DNA of 64,000 nt from Micropterix aruncella (taxonomy: Eukaryota > Arthropoda > Insecta > Lepidoptera > Micropterigidae): the NCBI GenBank assembly GCA_944548615.1, contig OX155980.1:924282-988281 (forward strand), read 5' to 3'. Shown in pieces: positions 1-14,836 of this stretch (position 1 is its first letter; every line of letters begins with the position of its first letter). Both the position numbers and the translations under genes were made by a program. The notes under the pieces were generated by a model. The model was not told the DNA's origin and did no database searches. It saw only the letters and a list, made by a program, of their open reading frames with translations.

Positions 1-316
1 ATCCGATCAAGGGAATCCTTCGTCACGATGTAAGTGGCTTTTATAATTATTTACTTTATAATCATCTTATTGATCAATTCTAAAAAGAATATATACACAA
101 AACTATCAAATATTTCAAAATATTGAATTTTTACATATTTTATGTTTCGTTCATTGTAAATAATCCATTTAGGTTAAAGGTAATCTTTCCAACTAATAGG
201 AAAGAGCTGACTGCTTCCTTTCATTGATATGAGGGCATGTCACGCTTTTAGTTTTAAGTTTTCAGCTGAATATTGATCGCAGCTTCTTTATATCGCACCT
301 TTAGAAAATAAAAAAA

Positions 317-906
317 TACGCGTGGCACTCGGGGACTGCCACGGTAAAGCTATTGCATAGCATTTTTAACAACTTATGCAATTATAATTATTTATTTATT
401 TTATTTTTTCTGATATCAGATAACTGCGCTCTATCGGAAAAGGTTGAAATTATTCCGAATCATTTGCGGCTGCGGAAGCAAATGATTCGGAATAATTTAA
501 ACGTCTTTCGATAGAGCGCCGCGCACGAATTTTTTATTCAATAAAGCAAAAAAACCGAATTATTCGAAAAAAAATCGTAGATAAAAAGATAGATAATTAA
601 ATTATCTTTAAAATGGTGCAGGTTTCATAATAATACGCCAGATAGTATTTGCGTAGTAGTCGTTTTTGTGTTCGGTTAGACCTAATTTCACAAATTAATT
701 ACACTATGTAATATAAACAAAATCTAAAATATTAAAAGCTAAGAATATTAGGAAAATGTTCTTGTTCAACATATATTTTTTTCGAATCGTAAGCAGTACT
801 CGTTTAGACGTAATTATCAGTTTAAAATCATTAATTTTCGTTAAGAAATTTCTTCATTTGGTCGCCGCGCTGGCCTAGGCCCGCGATAAAAGCTATGCAA
901 TAGCTT
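317..906 (+). mobile_element. Element A copy 1, inserted in satellite
   Basis: A 590-bp non-coding element that occurs about eleven times in the window. It begins with TACGYGTGGCACTCGGGGAC and ends with GCTATGCAATAGCTT. The end is an inverted match to an internal AAGCTATTGCATAGC about 30 bp from the start. It contains a hairpin of nearly 45 bp per arm (426-519). It sits in the A-run of a satellite unit, and extra A residues on both sides are compatible with a 5-bp A-rich target duplication. No transposase frame is present, so it is probably a non-autonomous DNA element; the superfamily is not identified. Confidence 0.85.
426..519 (+). other. Long hairpin inside element A
   Basis: The segment from GCGCTCTATCGGAAA to TTTCGATAGAGCGC folds back on itself. 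Arms of about 42-45 nt surround a short GC-rich loop (GGCTGCGGA). The same hairpin recurs in the other full-length element A copies, for example 14,946-15,039 and 21,694-21,787. Confidence 0.85.
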
Positions 907-3900
907 AAAAACGAAATTCGAAATTTTAAATTCTTCCATCTGTCAAGTAGCTCGTCTTGTCTTGTTATTTCCCCTGAAATAATAGGAAATTGAGTGAGTT
1001 TACGTATAAAGAAGGATTGTAGCTTAATTTTTGAGATAATTGGATGAAGGGTGAGCGTTTACTAGTTGAAAAATGGGCCCAACTTAAACCTACTCCTCTT
1101 TCCGCAAGTGAGAGGCATTCATCATTCTCGTTAACACCTAAAGCATTCCCGAATCCGATCAAGGGAATCCTTCGTCACGATGTAAGTGGCTTTTATAATT
1201 ATTTACTTTATAATCATCTTATTGATCAATTCTAAAAAGAATATATACACAAAACTATCAAATATTTCAAAATATTGAATTTTTACATATTTTATGTTTC
1301 GTTCATTGTAAATAATCCATTTAGGTTAAAGGTAATCTTTCCAACTAATAGGAAAGAGCTGACTGCTTCCTTTCATTGATATGAGGGCATGTCACGCTTT
1401 TAGTTTTAAGTTTTCAGCTGAATATTGATCGCAGCTTCTTTATATCGCACCTTTAGAAAATAAAAAAACGAAATTCGAAATTTTAAATTCTTCCATCTGT
1501 CAAGTAGCTCGTCTTGTCTTGTTATTTCCCCTGAAATAATAGGAAATTGAGTGAGTTTACGTATAAAGAAGGATTGTAGCTTAATTTTTGAGATAATTGG
1601 ATGAAGGGTGAGCGTTTACTAGTTGAAAAATGGGCCCAACTTAAACCTACTCCTCTTTCCGCAAGTGAGAGGCATTCATCATTCTCGTTAACACCTAAAG
1701 CATTCCCGAATCCGATCAAGGGAATCCTTCGTCACGATGTAAGTGGCTTTTATAATTATTTACTTTATAATCATCTTATTGATCAATTCTAAAAAGAATA
1801 TATACACAAAACTATCAAATATTTCAAAATATTGAATTTTTACATATTTTATGTTTCGTTCATTGTAAATAATCCATTTAGGTTAAAGGTAATCTTTCCA
1901 ACTAATAGGAAAGAGCTGACTGCTTCCTTTCATTGATATGAGGGCATGTCACGCTTTTAGTTTTAAGTTTTCAGCTGAATATTGATCGCAGCTTCTTTAT
2001 ATCGCACCTTTAGAAAATAAAAAAACGAAATTCGAAATTTTAAATTCTTCCATCTGTCAAGTAGCTCGTCTTGTCTTGTTATTTCCCCTGAAATAATAGG
2101 AAATTGAGTGAGTTTACGTATAAAGAAGGATTGTAGCTTAATTTTTGAGATAATTGGATGAAGGGTGAGCGTTTACTAGTTGAAAAATGGGCCCAACTTA
2201 AACCTACTCCTCTTTCCGCAAGTGAGAGGCATTCATCATTCTCGTTAACACCTAAAGCATTCCCGAATCCGATCAAGGGAATCCTTCGTCACGATGTAAG
2301 TGGCTTTTATAATTATTTACTTTATAATCATCTTATTGATCAATTCTAAAAAGAATATATACACAAAACTATCAAATATTTCAAAATATTGAATTTTTAC
2401 ATATTTTATGTTTCGTTCATTGTAAATAATCCATTTAGGTTAAAGGTAATCTTTCCAACTAATAGGAAAGAGCTGACTGCTTCCTTTCATTGATATGAGG
2501 GCATGTCACGCTTTTAGTTTTAAGTTTTCAGCTGAATATTGATCGCAGCTTCTTTATATCGCACCTTTAGAAAATAAAAAAACGAAATTCGAAATTTTAA
2601 ATTCTTCCATCTGTCAAGTAGCTCGTCTTGTCTTGTTATTTCCCCTGAAATAATAGGAAATTGAGTGAGTTTACGTATAAAGAAGGATTGTAGCTTAATT
2701 TTTGAGATAATTGGATGAAGGGTGAGCGTTTACTAGTTGAAAAATGGGCCCAACTTAAACCTACTCCTCTTTCCGCAAGTGAGAGGCATTCATCATTCTC
2801 GTTAACACCTAAAGCATTCCCGAATCCGATCAAGGGAATCCTTCGTCACGATGTAAGTGGCTTTTATAATTATTTACTTTATAATCATCTTATTGATCAA
2901 TTCTATAAAGAATATATACACAAAACTATCAAATATTTCAAAATATTGAATTTTTACATATTTTATGTTTCGTTCATTGTAAATAATCCATTTAGGTTAA
3001 AGGTAATCTTTCCAACTAATAGGAAAGAGCTGACTGCTTCCTTTCATTGATATGAGGGCATGTCACGCTTTTAGTTTTAAGTTTTCAGCTGAATATTGAT
3101 CGCAGCTTCTTTATATCGCACCTTTAGAAAATAAAAAAACGAAATTCGAAATTTTAAATTCTTCCATCTGTCAAGTAGCTCGTCTTGTCTTGTTATTTCC
3201 CCTGAAATAATAGGAAATTGAGTGAGTTTACGTATAAAGAAGGATTGTAGCTTAATTTTTGAGATAATTGGATGAAGGGTGAGCGTTTACTAGTTGAAAA
3301 ATGGGCCCAACTTAAACCTACTCCTCTTTCCGCAAGTGAGAGGCATTCATCATTCTCGTTAACACCTAAAGCATTCCCGAATCCGATCAAGGGAATCCTT
3401 CGTCACGATGTAAGTGGCTTTTATAATTATTTACTTTATAATCATCTTATTGATCAATTCTAAAAAGAATATATACACAAAACTATCAAATATTTCAAAA
3501 TATTGAATTTTTACATATTTTATGTTTCGTTCATTGTAAATAATCCATTTAGGTTAAAGGTAATCTTTCCAACTAATAGGAAAGAGCTGACTGCTTCCTT
3601 TCATTGATATGAGGGCATGTCACGCTTTTAGTTTTAAGTTTTCAGCTGAATATTGATCGCAGCTTCTTTATATCGCACCTTTAGAAAATAAAAAAACGAA
3701 ATTCGAAATTTTAAATTCTTCCATCTGTCAAGTAGCTCGTCTTGTCTTGTTATTTCCCCTGAAATAATAGGAAATTGAGTGAGTTTACGTATAAAGAAGG
3801 ATTGTAGCTTAATTTTTGAGATAATTGGATGAAGGGTGAGCGTTTACTAGTTGAAAAATGGGCCCAACTTAAACCTACTCCTCTTTCCGCAAGTGAGAGG

Positions 3901-6900
3901 CATTCATCATTCTCGTTAACACCTAAAGCATTCCCGAATCCGATCAAGGGAATCCTTCGTCACGATGTAAGTGGCTTTTATAATTATTTACTTTATAATC
4001 ATCTTATTGATCAATTCTAAAAAGAATATATACACAAAACTATCAAATATTTCAAAATATTGAATTTTTACATATTTTATGTTTCGTTCATTGTAAATAA
4101 TCCATTTAGGTTAAAGGTAATCTTTCCAACTAATAGGAAAGAGCTGACTGCTTCCTTTCATTGATATGAGGGCATGTCACGCTTTTAGTTTTAAGTTTTC
4201 AGCTGAATATTGATCGCAGCTTCTTTATATCGCACCTTTAGAAAATAAAAAAACGAAATTCGAAATTTTAAATTCTTCCATCTGTCAAGTAGCTCGTCTT
4301 GTCTTGTTATTTCCCCTGAAATAATAGGAAATTGAGTGAGTTTACGTATAAAGAAGGATTGTAGCTTAATTTTTGAGATAATTGGATGAAGGGTGAGCGT
4401 TTACTAGTTGAAAAATGGGCCCAACTTAAACCTACTCCTCTTTCCGCAAGTGAGAGGCATTCATCATTCTCGTTAACACCTAAAGCATTCCCGAATCCGA
4501 TCAAGGGAATCCTTCGTCACGATGTAAGTGGCTTTTATAATTATTTACTTTATAATCATCTTATTGATCAATTCTAAAAAGAATATATACACAAAACTAT
4601 CAAATATTTCAAAATATTGAATTTTTACATATTTTATGTTTCGTTCATTGTAAATAATCCATTTAGGTTAAAGGTAATCTTTCCAACTAATAGGAAAGAG
4701 CTGACTGCTTCCTTTCATTGATATGAGGGCATGTCACGCTTTTAGTTTTAAGTTTTCAGCTGAATATTGATCGCAGCTTCTTTATATCGCACCTTTAGAA
4801 AATAAAAAAACGAAATTCGAAATTTTAAATTCTTCCATCTGTCAAGTAGCTCGTCTTGTCTTGTTATTTCCCCTGAAATAATAGGAAATTGAGTGAGTTT
4901 ACGTATAAAGAAGGATTGTAGCTTAATTTTTGAGATAATTGGATGAAGGGTGAGCGTTTACTAGTTGAAAAATGGGCCCAACTTAAACCTACTCCTCTTT
5001 CCGCAAGTGAGAGGCATTCATCATTCTCGTTAACACCTAAAGCATTCCCGAATCCGATCAAGGGAATCCTTCGTCACGATGTAAGTGGCTTTTATAATTA
5101 TTTACTTTATAATCATCTTATTGATCAATTCTATAAAGAATATATACACAAAACTATCAAATATTTCAAAATATTGAATTTTTACATATTTTATGTTTCG
5201 TTCATTGTAAATAATCCATTTAGGTTAAAGGTAATCTTTCCAACTAATAGGAAAGAGCTGACTGCTTCCTTTCATTGATATGAGGGCATGTCACGCTTTT
5301 AGTTTTAAGTTTTCAGCTGAATATTGATCGCAGCTTCTTTATATCGCACCTTTAGAAAATAAAAAAACGAAATTCGAAATTTTAAATTCTTCCATCTGTC
5401 AAGTAGCTCGTCTTGTCTTGTTATTTCCCCTGAAATAATAGGAAATTGAGTGAGTTTACGTATAAAGAAGGATTGTAGCTTAATTTTTGAGATAATTGGA
5501 TGAAGGGTGAGCGTTTACTAGTTGAAAAATGGGCCCAACTTAAACCTACTCCTCTTTCCGCAAGTGAGAGGCATTCATCATTCTCGTTAACACCTAAAGC
5601 ATTCCCGAATCCGATCAAGGGAATCCTTCGTCACGATGTAAGTGGCTTTTATAATTATTTACTTTATAATCATCTTATTGATCAATTCTAAAAAGAATAT
5701 ATACACAAAACTATCAAATATTTCAAAATATTGAATTTTTACATATTTTATGTTTCGTTCATTGTAAATAATCCATTTAGGTTAAAGGTAATCTTTCCAA
5801 CTAATAGGAAAGAGCTGACTGCTTCCTTTCATTGATATGAGGGCATGTCACGCTTTTAGTTTTAAGTTTTCAGCTGAATATTGATCGCAGCTTCTTTATA
5901 TCGCACCTTTAGAAAATAAAAAAACGAAATTCGAAATTTTAAATTCTTCCATCTGTCAAGTAGCTCGTCTTGTCTTGTTATTTCCCCTGAAATAATAGGA
6001 AATTGAGTGAGTTTACGTATAAAGAAGGATTGTAGCTTAATTTTTGAGATAATTGGATGAAGGGTGAGCGTTTACTAGTTGAAAAATGGGCCCAACTTAA
6101 ACCTACTCCTCTTTCCGCAAGTGAGAGGCATTCATCATTCTCGTTAACACCTAAAGCATTCCCGAATCCGATCAAGGGAATCCTTCGTCACGATGTAAGT
6201 GGCTTTTATAATTATTTACTTTATAATCATCTTATTGATCAATTCTAAAAAGAATATATACACAAAACTATCAAATATTTCAAAATATTGAATTTTTACA
6301 TATTTTATGTTTCGTTCATTGTAAATAATCCATTTAGGTTAAAGGTAATCTTTCCAACTAATAGGAAAGAGCTGACTGCTTCCTTTCATTGATATGAGGG
6401 CATGTCACGCTTTTAGTTTTAAGTTTTCAGCTGAATATTGATCGCAGCTTCTTTATATCGCACCTTTAGAAAATAAAAAAACGAAATTCGAAATTTTAAA
6501 TTCTTCCATCTGTCAAGTAGCTCGTCTTGTCTTGTTATTTCCCCTGAAATAATAGGAAATTGAGTGAGTTTACGTATAAAGAAGGATTGTAGCTTAATTT
6601 TTGAGATAATTGGATGAAGGGTGAGCGTTTACTAGTTGAAAAATGGGCCCAACTTAAACCTACTCCTCTTTCCGCAAGTGAGAGGCATTCATCATTCTCG
6701 TTAACACCTAAAGCATTCCCGAATCCGATCAAGGGAATCCTTCGTCACGATGTAAGTGGCTTTTATAATTATTTACTTTATAATCATCTTATTGATCAAT
6801 TCTAAAAAGAATATATACACAAAACTATCAAATATTTCAAAATATTGAATTTTTACATATTTTATGTTTCGTTCATTGTAAATAATCCATTTAGGTTAAA

Positions 6901-9900
6901 GGTAATCTTTCCAACTAATAGGAAAGAGCTGACTGCTTCCTTTCATTGATATGAGGGCATGTCACGCTTTTAGTTTTAAGTTTTCAGCTGAATATTGATC
7001 GCAGCTTCTTTATATCGCACCTTTAGAAAATAAAAAAACGAAATTCGAAATTTTAAATTCTTCCATCTGTCAAGTAGCTCGTCTTGTCTTGTTATTTCCC
7101 CTGAAATAATAGGAAATTGAGTGAGTTTACGTATAAAGAAGGATTGTAGCTTAATTTTTGAGATAATTGGATGAAGGGTGAGCGTTTACTAGTTGAAAAA
7201 TGGGCCCAACTTAAACCTACTCCTCTTTCCGCAAGTGAGAGGCATTCATCATTCTCGTTAACACCTAAAGCATTCCCGAATCCGATCAAGGGAATCCTTC
7301 GTCACGATGTAAGTGGCTTTTATAATTATTTACTTTATAATCATCTTATTGATCAATTCTAAAAAGAATATATACACAAAACTATCAAATATTTCAAAAT
7401 ATTGAATTTTTACATATTTTATGTTTCGTTCATTGTAAATAATCCATTTAGGTTAAAGGTAATCTTTCCAACTAATAGGAAAGAGCTGACTGCTTCCTTT
7501 CATTGATATGAGGGCATGTCACGCTTTTAGTTTTAAGTTTTCAGCTGAATATTGATCGCAGCTTCTTTATATCGCACCTTTAGAAAATAAAAAAACGAAA
7601 TTCGAAATTTTAAATTCTTCCATCTGTCAAGTAGCTCGTCTTGTCTTGTTATTTCCCCTGAAATAATAGGAAATTGAGTGAGTTTACGTATAAAGAAGGA
7701 TTGTAGCTTAATTTTTGAGATAATTGGATGAAGGGTGAGCGTTTACTAGTTGAAAAATGGGCCCAACTTAAACCTACTCCTCTTTCCGCAAGTGAGAGGC
7801 ATTCATCATTCTCGTTAACACCTAAAGCATTCCCGAATCCGATCAAGGGAATCCTTCGTCACGATGTAAGTGGCTTTTATAATTATTTACTTTATAATCA
7901 TCTTATTGATCAATTCTAAAAAGAATATATACACAAAACTATCAAATATTTCAAAATATTGAATTTTTACATATTTTATGTTTCGTTCATTGTAAATAAT
8001 CCATTTAGGTTAAAGGTAATCTTTCCAACTAATAGGAAAGAGCTGACTGCTTCCTTTCATTGATATGAGGGCATGTCACGCTTTTAGTTTTAAGTTTTCA
8101 GCTGAATATTGATCGCAGCTTCTTTATATCGCACCTTTAGAAAATAAAAAAACGAAATTCGAAATTTTAAATTCTTCCATCTGTCAAGTAGCTCGTCTTG
8201 TCTTGTTATTTCCCCTGAAATAATAGGAAATTGAGTGAGTTTACGTATAAAGAAGGATTGTAGCTTAATTTTTGAGATAATTGGATGAAGGGTGAGCGTT
8301 TACTAGTTGAAAAATGGGCCCAACTTAAACCTACTCCTCTTTCCGCAAGTGAGAGGCATTCATCATTCTCGTTAACACCTAAAGCATTCCCGAATCCGAT
8401 CAAGGGAATCCTTCGTCACGATGTAAGTGGCTTTTATAATTATTTACTTTATAATCATCTTATTGATCAATTCTAAAAAGAATATATACACAAAACTATC
8501 AAATATTTCAAAATATTGAATTTTTACATATTTTATGTTTCGTTCATTGTAAATAATCCATTTAGGTTAAAGGTAATCTTTCCAACTAATAGGAAAGAGC
8601 TGACTGCTTCCTTTCATTGATATGAGGGCATGTCACGCTTTTAGTTTTAAGTTTTCAGCTGAATATTGATCGCAGCTTCTTTATATCGCACCTTTAGAAA
8701 ATAAAAAAACGAAATTCGAAATTTTAAATTCTTCCATCTGTCAAGTAGCTCGTCTTGTCTTGTTATTTCCCCTGAAATAATAGGAAATTGAGTGAGTTTA
8801 CGTATAAAGAAGGATTGTAGCTTAATTTTTGAGATAATTGGATGAAGGGTGAGCGTTTACTAGTTGAAAAATGGGCCCAACTTAAACCTACTCCTCTTTC
8901 CGCAAGTGAGAGGCATTCATCATTCTCGTTAACACCTAAAGCATTCCCGAATCCGATCAAGGGAATCCTTCGTCACGATGTAAGTGGCTTTTATAATTAT
9001 TTACTTTATAATCATCTTATTGATCAATTCTAAAAAGAATATATACACAAAACTATCAAATATTTCAAAATATTGAATTTTTACATATTTTATGTTTCGT
9101 TCATTGTAAATAATCCATTTAGGTTAAAGGTAATCTTTCCAACTAATAGGAAAGAGCTGACTGCTTCCTTTCATTGATATGAGGGCATGTCACGCTTTTA
9201 GTTTTAAGTTTTCAGCTGAATATTGATCGCAGCTTCTTTATATCGCACCTTTAGAAAATAAAAAAACGAAATTCGAAATTTTAAATTCTTCCATCTGTCA
9301 AGTAGCTCGTCTTGTCTTGTTATTTCCCCTGAAATAATAGGAAATTGAGTGAGTTTACGTATAAAGAAGGATTGTAGCTTAATTTTTGAGATAATTGGAT
9401 GAAGGGTGAGCGTTTACTAGTTGAAAAATGGGCCCAACTTAAACCTACTCCTCTTTCCGCAAGTGAGAGGCATTCATCATTCTCGTTAACACCTAAAGCA
9501 TTCCCGAATCCGATCAAGGGAATCCTTCGTCACGATGTAAGTGGCTTTTATAATTATTTACTTTATAATCATCTTATTGATCAATTCTATAAAGAATATA
9601 TACACAAAACTATCAAATATTTCAAAATATTGAATTTTTACATATTTTATGTTTCGTTCATTGTAAATAATCCATTTAGGTTAAAGGTAATCTTTCCAAC
9701 TAATAGGAAAGAGCTGACTGCTTCCTTTCATTGATATGAGGGCATGTCACGCTTTTAGTTTTAAGTTTTCAGCTGAATATTGATCGCAGCTTCTTTATAT
9801 CGCACCTTTAGAAAATAAAAAAACGAAATTCGAAATTTTAAATTCTTCCATCTGTCAAGTAGCTCGTCTTGTCTTGTTATTTCCCCTGAAATAATAGGAA

Positions 9901-12900
9901 ATTGAGTGAGTTTACGTATAAAGAAGGATTGTAGCTTAATTTTTGAGATAATTGGATGAAGGGTGAGCGTTTACTAGTTGAAAAATGGGCCCAACTTAAA
10001 CCTACTCCTCTTTCCGCAAGTGAGAGGCATTCATCATTCTCGTTAACACCTAAAGCATTCCCGAATCCGATCAAGGGAATCCTTCGTCACGATGTAAGTG
10101 GCTTTTATAATTATTTACTTTATAATCATCTTATTGATCAATTCTAAAAAGAATATATACACAAAACTATCAAATATTTCAAAATATTGAATTTTTACAT
10201 ATTTTATGTTTCGTTCATTGTAAATAATCCATTTAGGTTAAAGGTAATCTTTCCAACTAATAGGAAAGAGCTGACTGCTTCCTTTCATTGATATGAGGGC
10301 ATGTCACGCTTTTAGTTTTAAGTTTTCAGCTGAATATTGATCGCAGCTTCTTTATATCGCACCTTTAGAAAATAAAAAAACGAAATTCGAAATTTTAAAT
10401 TCTTCCATCTGTCAAGTAGCTCGTCTTGTCTTGTTATTTCCCCTGAAATAATAGGAAATTGAGTGAGTTTACGTATAAAGAAGGATTGTAGCTTAATTTT
10501 TGAGATAATTGGATGAAGGGTGAGCGTTTACTAGTTGAAAAATGGGCCCAACTTAAACCTACTCCTCTTTCCGCAAGTGAGAGGCATTCATCATTCTCGT
10601 TAACACCTAAAGCATTCCCGAATCCGATCAAGGGAATCCTTCGTCACGATGTAAGTGGCTTTTATAATTATTTACTTTATAATCATCTTATTGATCAATT
10701 CTAAAAAGAATATATACACAAAACTATCAAATATTTCAAAATATTGAATTTTTACATATTTTATGTTTCGTTCATTGTAAATAATCCATTTAGGTTAAAG
10801 GTAATCTTTCCAACTAATAGGAAAGAGCTGACTGCTTCCTTTCATTGATATGAGGGCATGTCACGCTTTTAGTTTTAAGTTTTCAGCTGAATATTGATCG
10901 CAGCTTCTTTATATCGCACCTTTAGAAAATAAAAAAACGAAATTCGAAATTTTAAATTCTTCCATCTGTCAAGTAGCTCGTCTTGTCTTGTTATTTCCCC
11001 TGAAATAATAGGAAATTGAGTGAGTTTACGTATAAAGAAGGATTGTAGCTTAATTTTTGAGATAATTGGATGAAGGGTGAGCGTTTACTAGTTGAAAAAT
11101 GGGCCCAACTTAAACCTACTCCTCTTTCCGCAAGTGAGAGGCATTCATCATTCTCGTTAACACCTAAAGCATTCCCGAATCCGATCAAGGGAATCCTTCG
11201 TCACGATGTAAGTGGCTTTTATAATTATTTACTTTATAATCATCTTATTGATCAATTCTAAAAAGAATATATACACAAAACTATCAAATATTTCAAAATA
11301 TTGAATTTTTACATATTTTATGTTTCGTTCATTGTAAATAATCCATTTAGGTTAAAGGTAATCTTTCCAACTAATAGGAAAGAGCTGACTGCTTCCTTTC
11401 ATTGATATGAGGGCATGTCACGCTTTTAGTTTTAAGTTTTCAGCTGAATATTGATCGCAGCTTCTTTATATCGCACCTTTAGAAAATAAAAAAACGAAAT
11501 TCGAAATTTTAAATTCTTCCATCTGTCAAGTAGCTCGTCTTGTCTTGTTATTTCCCCTGAAATAATAGGAAATTGAGTGAGTTTACGTATAAAGAAGGAT
11601 TGTAGCTTAATTTTTGAGATAATTGGATGAAGGGTGAGCGTTTACTAGTTGAAAAATGGGCCCAACTTAAACCTACTCCTCTTTCCGCAAGTGAGAGGCA
11701 TTCATCATTCTCGTTAACACCTAAAGCATTCCCGAATCCGATCAAGGGAATCCTTCGTCACGATGTAAGTGGCTTTTATAATTATTTACTTTATAATCAT
11801 CTTATTGATCAATTCTAAAAAGAATATATACACAAAACTATCAAATATTTCAAAATATTGAATTTTTACATATTTTATGTTTCGTTCATTGTAAATAATC
11901 CATTTAGGTTAAAGGTAATCTTTCCAACTAATAGGAAAGAGCTGACTGCTTCCTTTCATTGATATGAGGGCATGTCACGCTTTTAGTTTTAAGTTTTCAG
12001 CTGAATATTGATCGCAGCTTCTTTATATCGCACCTTTAGAAAATAAAAAAACGAAATTCGAAATTTTAAATTCTTCCATCTGTCAAGTAGCTCGTCTTGT
12101 CTTGTTATTTCCCCTGAAATAATAGGAAATTGAGTGAGTTTACGTATAAAGAAGGATTGTAGCTTAATTTTTGAGATAATTGGATGAAGGGTGAGCGTTT
12201 ACTAGTTGAAAAATGGGCCCAACTTAAACCTACTCCTCTTTCCGCAAGTGAGAGGCATTCATCATTCTCGTTAACACCTAAAGCATTCCCGAATCCGATC
12301 AAGGGAATCCTTCGTCACGATGTAAGTGGCTTTTATAATTATTTACTTTATAATCATCTTATTGATCAATTCTAAAAAGAATATATACACAAAACTATCA
12401 AATATTTCAAAATATTGAATTTTTACATATTTTATGTTTCGTTCATTGTAAATAATCCATTTAGGTTAAAGGTAATCTTTCCAACTAATAGGAAAGAGCT
12501 GACTGCTTCCTTTCATTGATATGAGGGCATGTCACGCTTTTAGTTTTAAGTTTTCAGCTGAATATTGATCGCAGCTTCTTTATATCGCACCTTTAGAAAA
12601 TAAAAAAACGAAATTCGAAATTTTAAATTCTTCCATCTGTCAAGTAGCTCGTCTTGTCTTGTTATTTCCCCTGAAATAATAGGAAATTGAGTGAGTTTAC
12701 GTATAAAGAAGGATTGTAGCTTAATTTTTGAGATAATTGGATGAAGGGTGAGCGTTTACTAGTTGAAAAATGGGCCCAACTTAAACCTACTCCTCTTTCC
12801 GCAAGTGAGAGGCATTCATCATTCTCGTTAACACCTAAAGCATTCCCGAATCCGATCAAGGGAATCCTTCGTCACGATGTAAGTGGCTTTTATAATTATT

Positions 12901-14836
12901 TACTTTATAATCATCTTATTGATCAATTCTATAAAGAATATATACACAAAACTATCAAATATTTCAAAATATTGAATTTTTACATATTTTATGTTTCGTT
13001 CATTGTAAATAATCCATTTAGGTTAAAGGTAATCTTTCCAACTAATAGGAAAGAGCTGACTGCTTCCTTTCATTGATATGAGGGCATGTCACGCTTTTAG
13101 TTTTAAGTTTTCAGCTGAATATTGATCGCAGCTTCTTTATATCGCACCTTTAGAAAATAAAAAAACGAAATTCGAAATTTTAAATTCTTCCATCTGTCAA
13201 GTAGCTCGTCTTGTCTTGTTATTTCCCCTGAAATAATAGGAAATTGAGTGAGTTTACGTATAAAGAAGGATTGTAGCTTAATTTTTGAGATAATTGGATG
13301 AAGGGTGAGCGTTTACTAGTTGAAAAATGGGCCCAACTTAAACCTACTCCTCTTTCCGCAAGTGAGAGGCATTCATCATTCTCGTTAACACCTAAAGCAT
13401 TCCCGAATCCGATCAAGGGAATCCTTCGTCACGATGTAAGTGGCTTTTATAATTATTTACTTTATAATCATCTTATTGATCAATTCTAAAAAGAATATAT
13501 ACACAAAACTATCAAATATTTCAAAATATTGAATTTTTACATATTTTATGTTTCGTTCATTGTAAATAATCCATTTAGGTTAAAGGTAATCTTTCCAACT
13601 AATAGGAAAGAGCTGACTGCTTCCTTTCATTGATATGAGGGCATGTCACGCTTTTAGTTTTAAGTTTTCAGCTGAATATTGATCGCAGCTTCTTTATATC
13701 GCACCTTTAGAAAATAAAAAAACGAAATTCGAAATTTTAAATTCTTCCATCTGTCAAGTAGCTCGTCTTGTCTTGTTATTTCCCCTGAAATAATAGGAAA
13801 TTGAGTGAGTTTACGTATAAAGAAGGATTGTAGCTTAATTTTTGAGATAATTGGATGAAGGGTGAGCGTTTACTAGTTGAAAAATGGGCCCAACTTAAAC
13901 CTACTCCTCTTTCCGCAAGTGAGAGGCATTCATCATTCTCGTTAACACCTAAAGCATTCCCGAATCCGATCAAGGGAATCCTTCGTCACGATGTAAGTGG
14001 CTTTTATAATTATTTACTTTATAATCATCTTATTGATCAATTCTAAAAAGAATATATACACAAAACTATCAAATATTTCAAAATATTGAATTTTTACATA
14101 TTTTATGTTTCGTTCATTGTAAATAATCCATTTAGGTTAAAGGTAATCTTTCCAACTAATAGGAAAGAGCTGACTGCTTCCTTTCATTGATATGAGGGCA
14201 TGTCACGCTTTTAGTTTTAAGTTTTCAGCTGAATATTGATCGCAGCTTCTTTATATCGCACCTTTAGAAAATAAAAAAACGAAATTCGAAATTTTAAATT
14301 CTTCCATCTGTCAAGTAGCTCGTCTTGTCTTGTTATTTCCCCTGAAATAATAGGAAATTGAGTGAGTTTACGTATAAAGAAGGATTGTAGCTTAATTTTT
14401 GAGATAATTGGATGAAGGGTGAGCGTTTACTAGTTGAAAAATGGGCCCAACTTAAACCTACTCCTCTTTCCGCAAGTGAGAGGCATTCATCATTCTCGTT
14501 AACACCTAAAGCATTCCCGAATCCGATCAAGGGAATCCTTCGTCACGATGCAAGTGGCTTTTATAATTATTTACTTTATAATCATCTTATTGATCAATTC
14601 TAAAAAGAATATATACACAAAACTATCAAATATTTCAAAATATTGAATTTTTACATATTTTATGTTTCGTTCATTGTAAATAATCCATTTAGGTTAAAGG
14701 TAATCTTTCCAACTAATAGGAAAGAGCTGACTGCTTCCTTTCATTGATATGAGGGCATGTCACGCTTTTAGTTTTAAGTTTTCAGCTGAATATTGATCGC
14801 AGCTTCTTTATATCGCACCTTTAGAAAATAAAAAAA

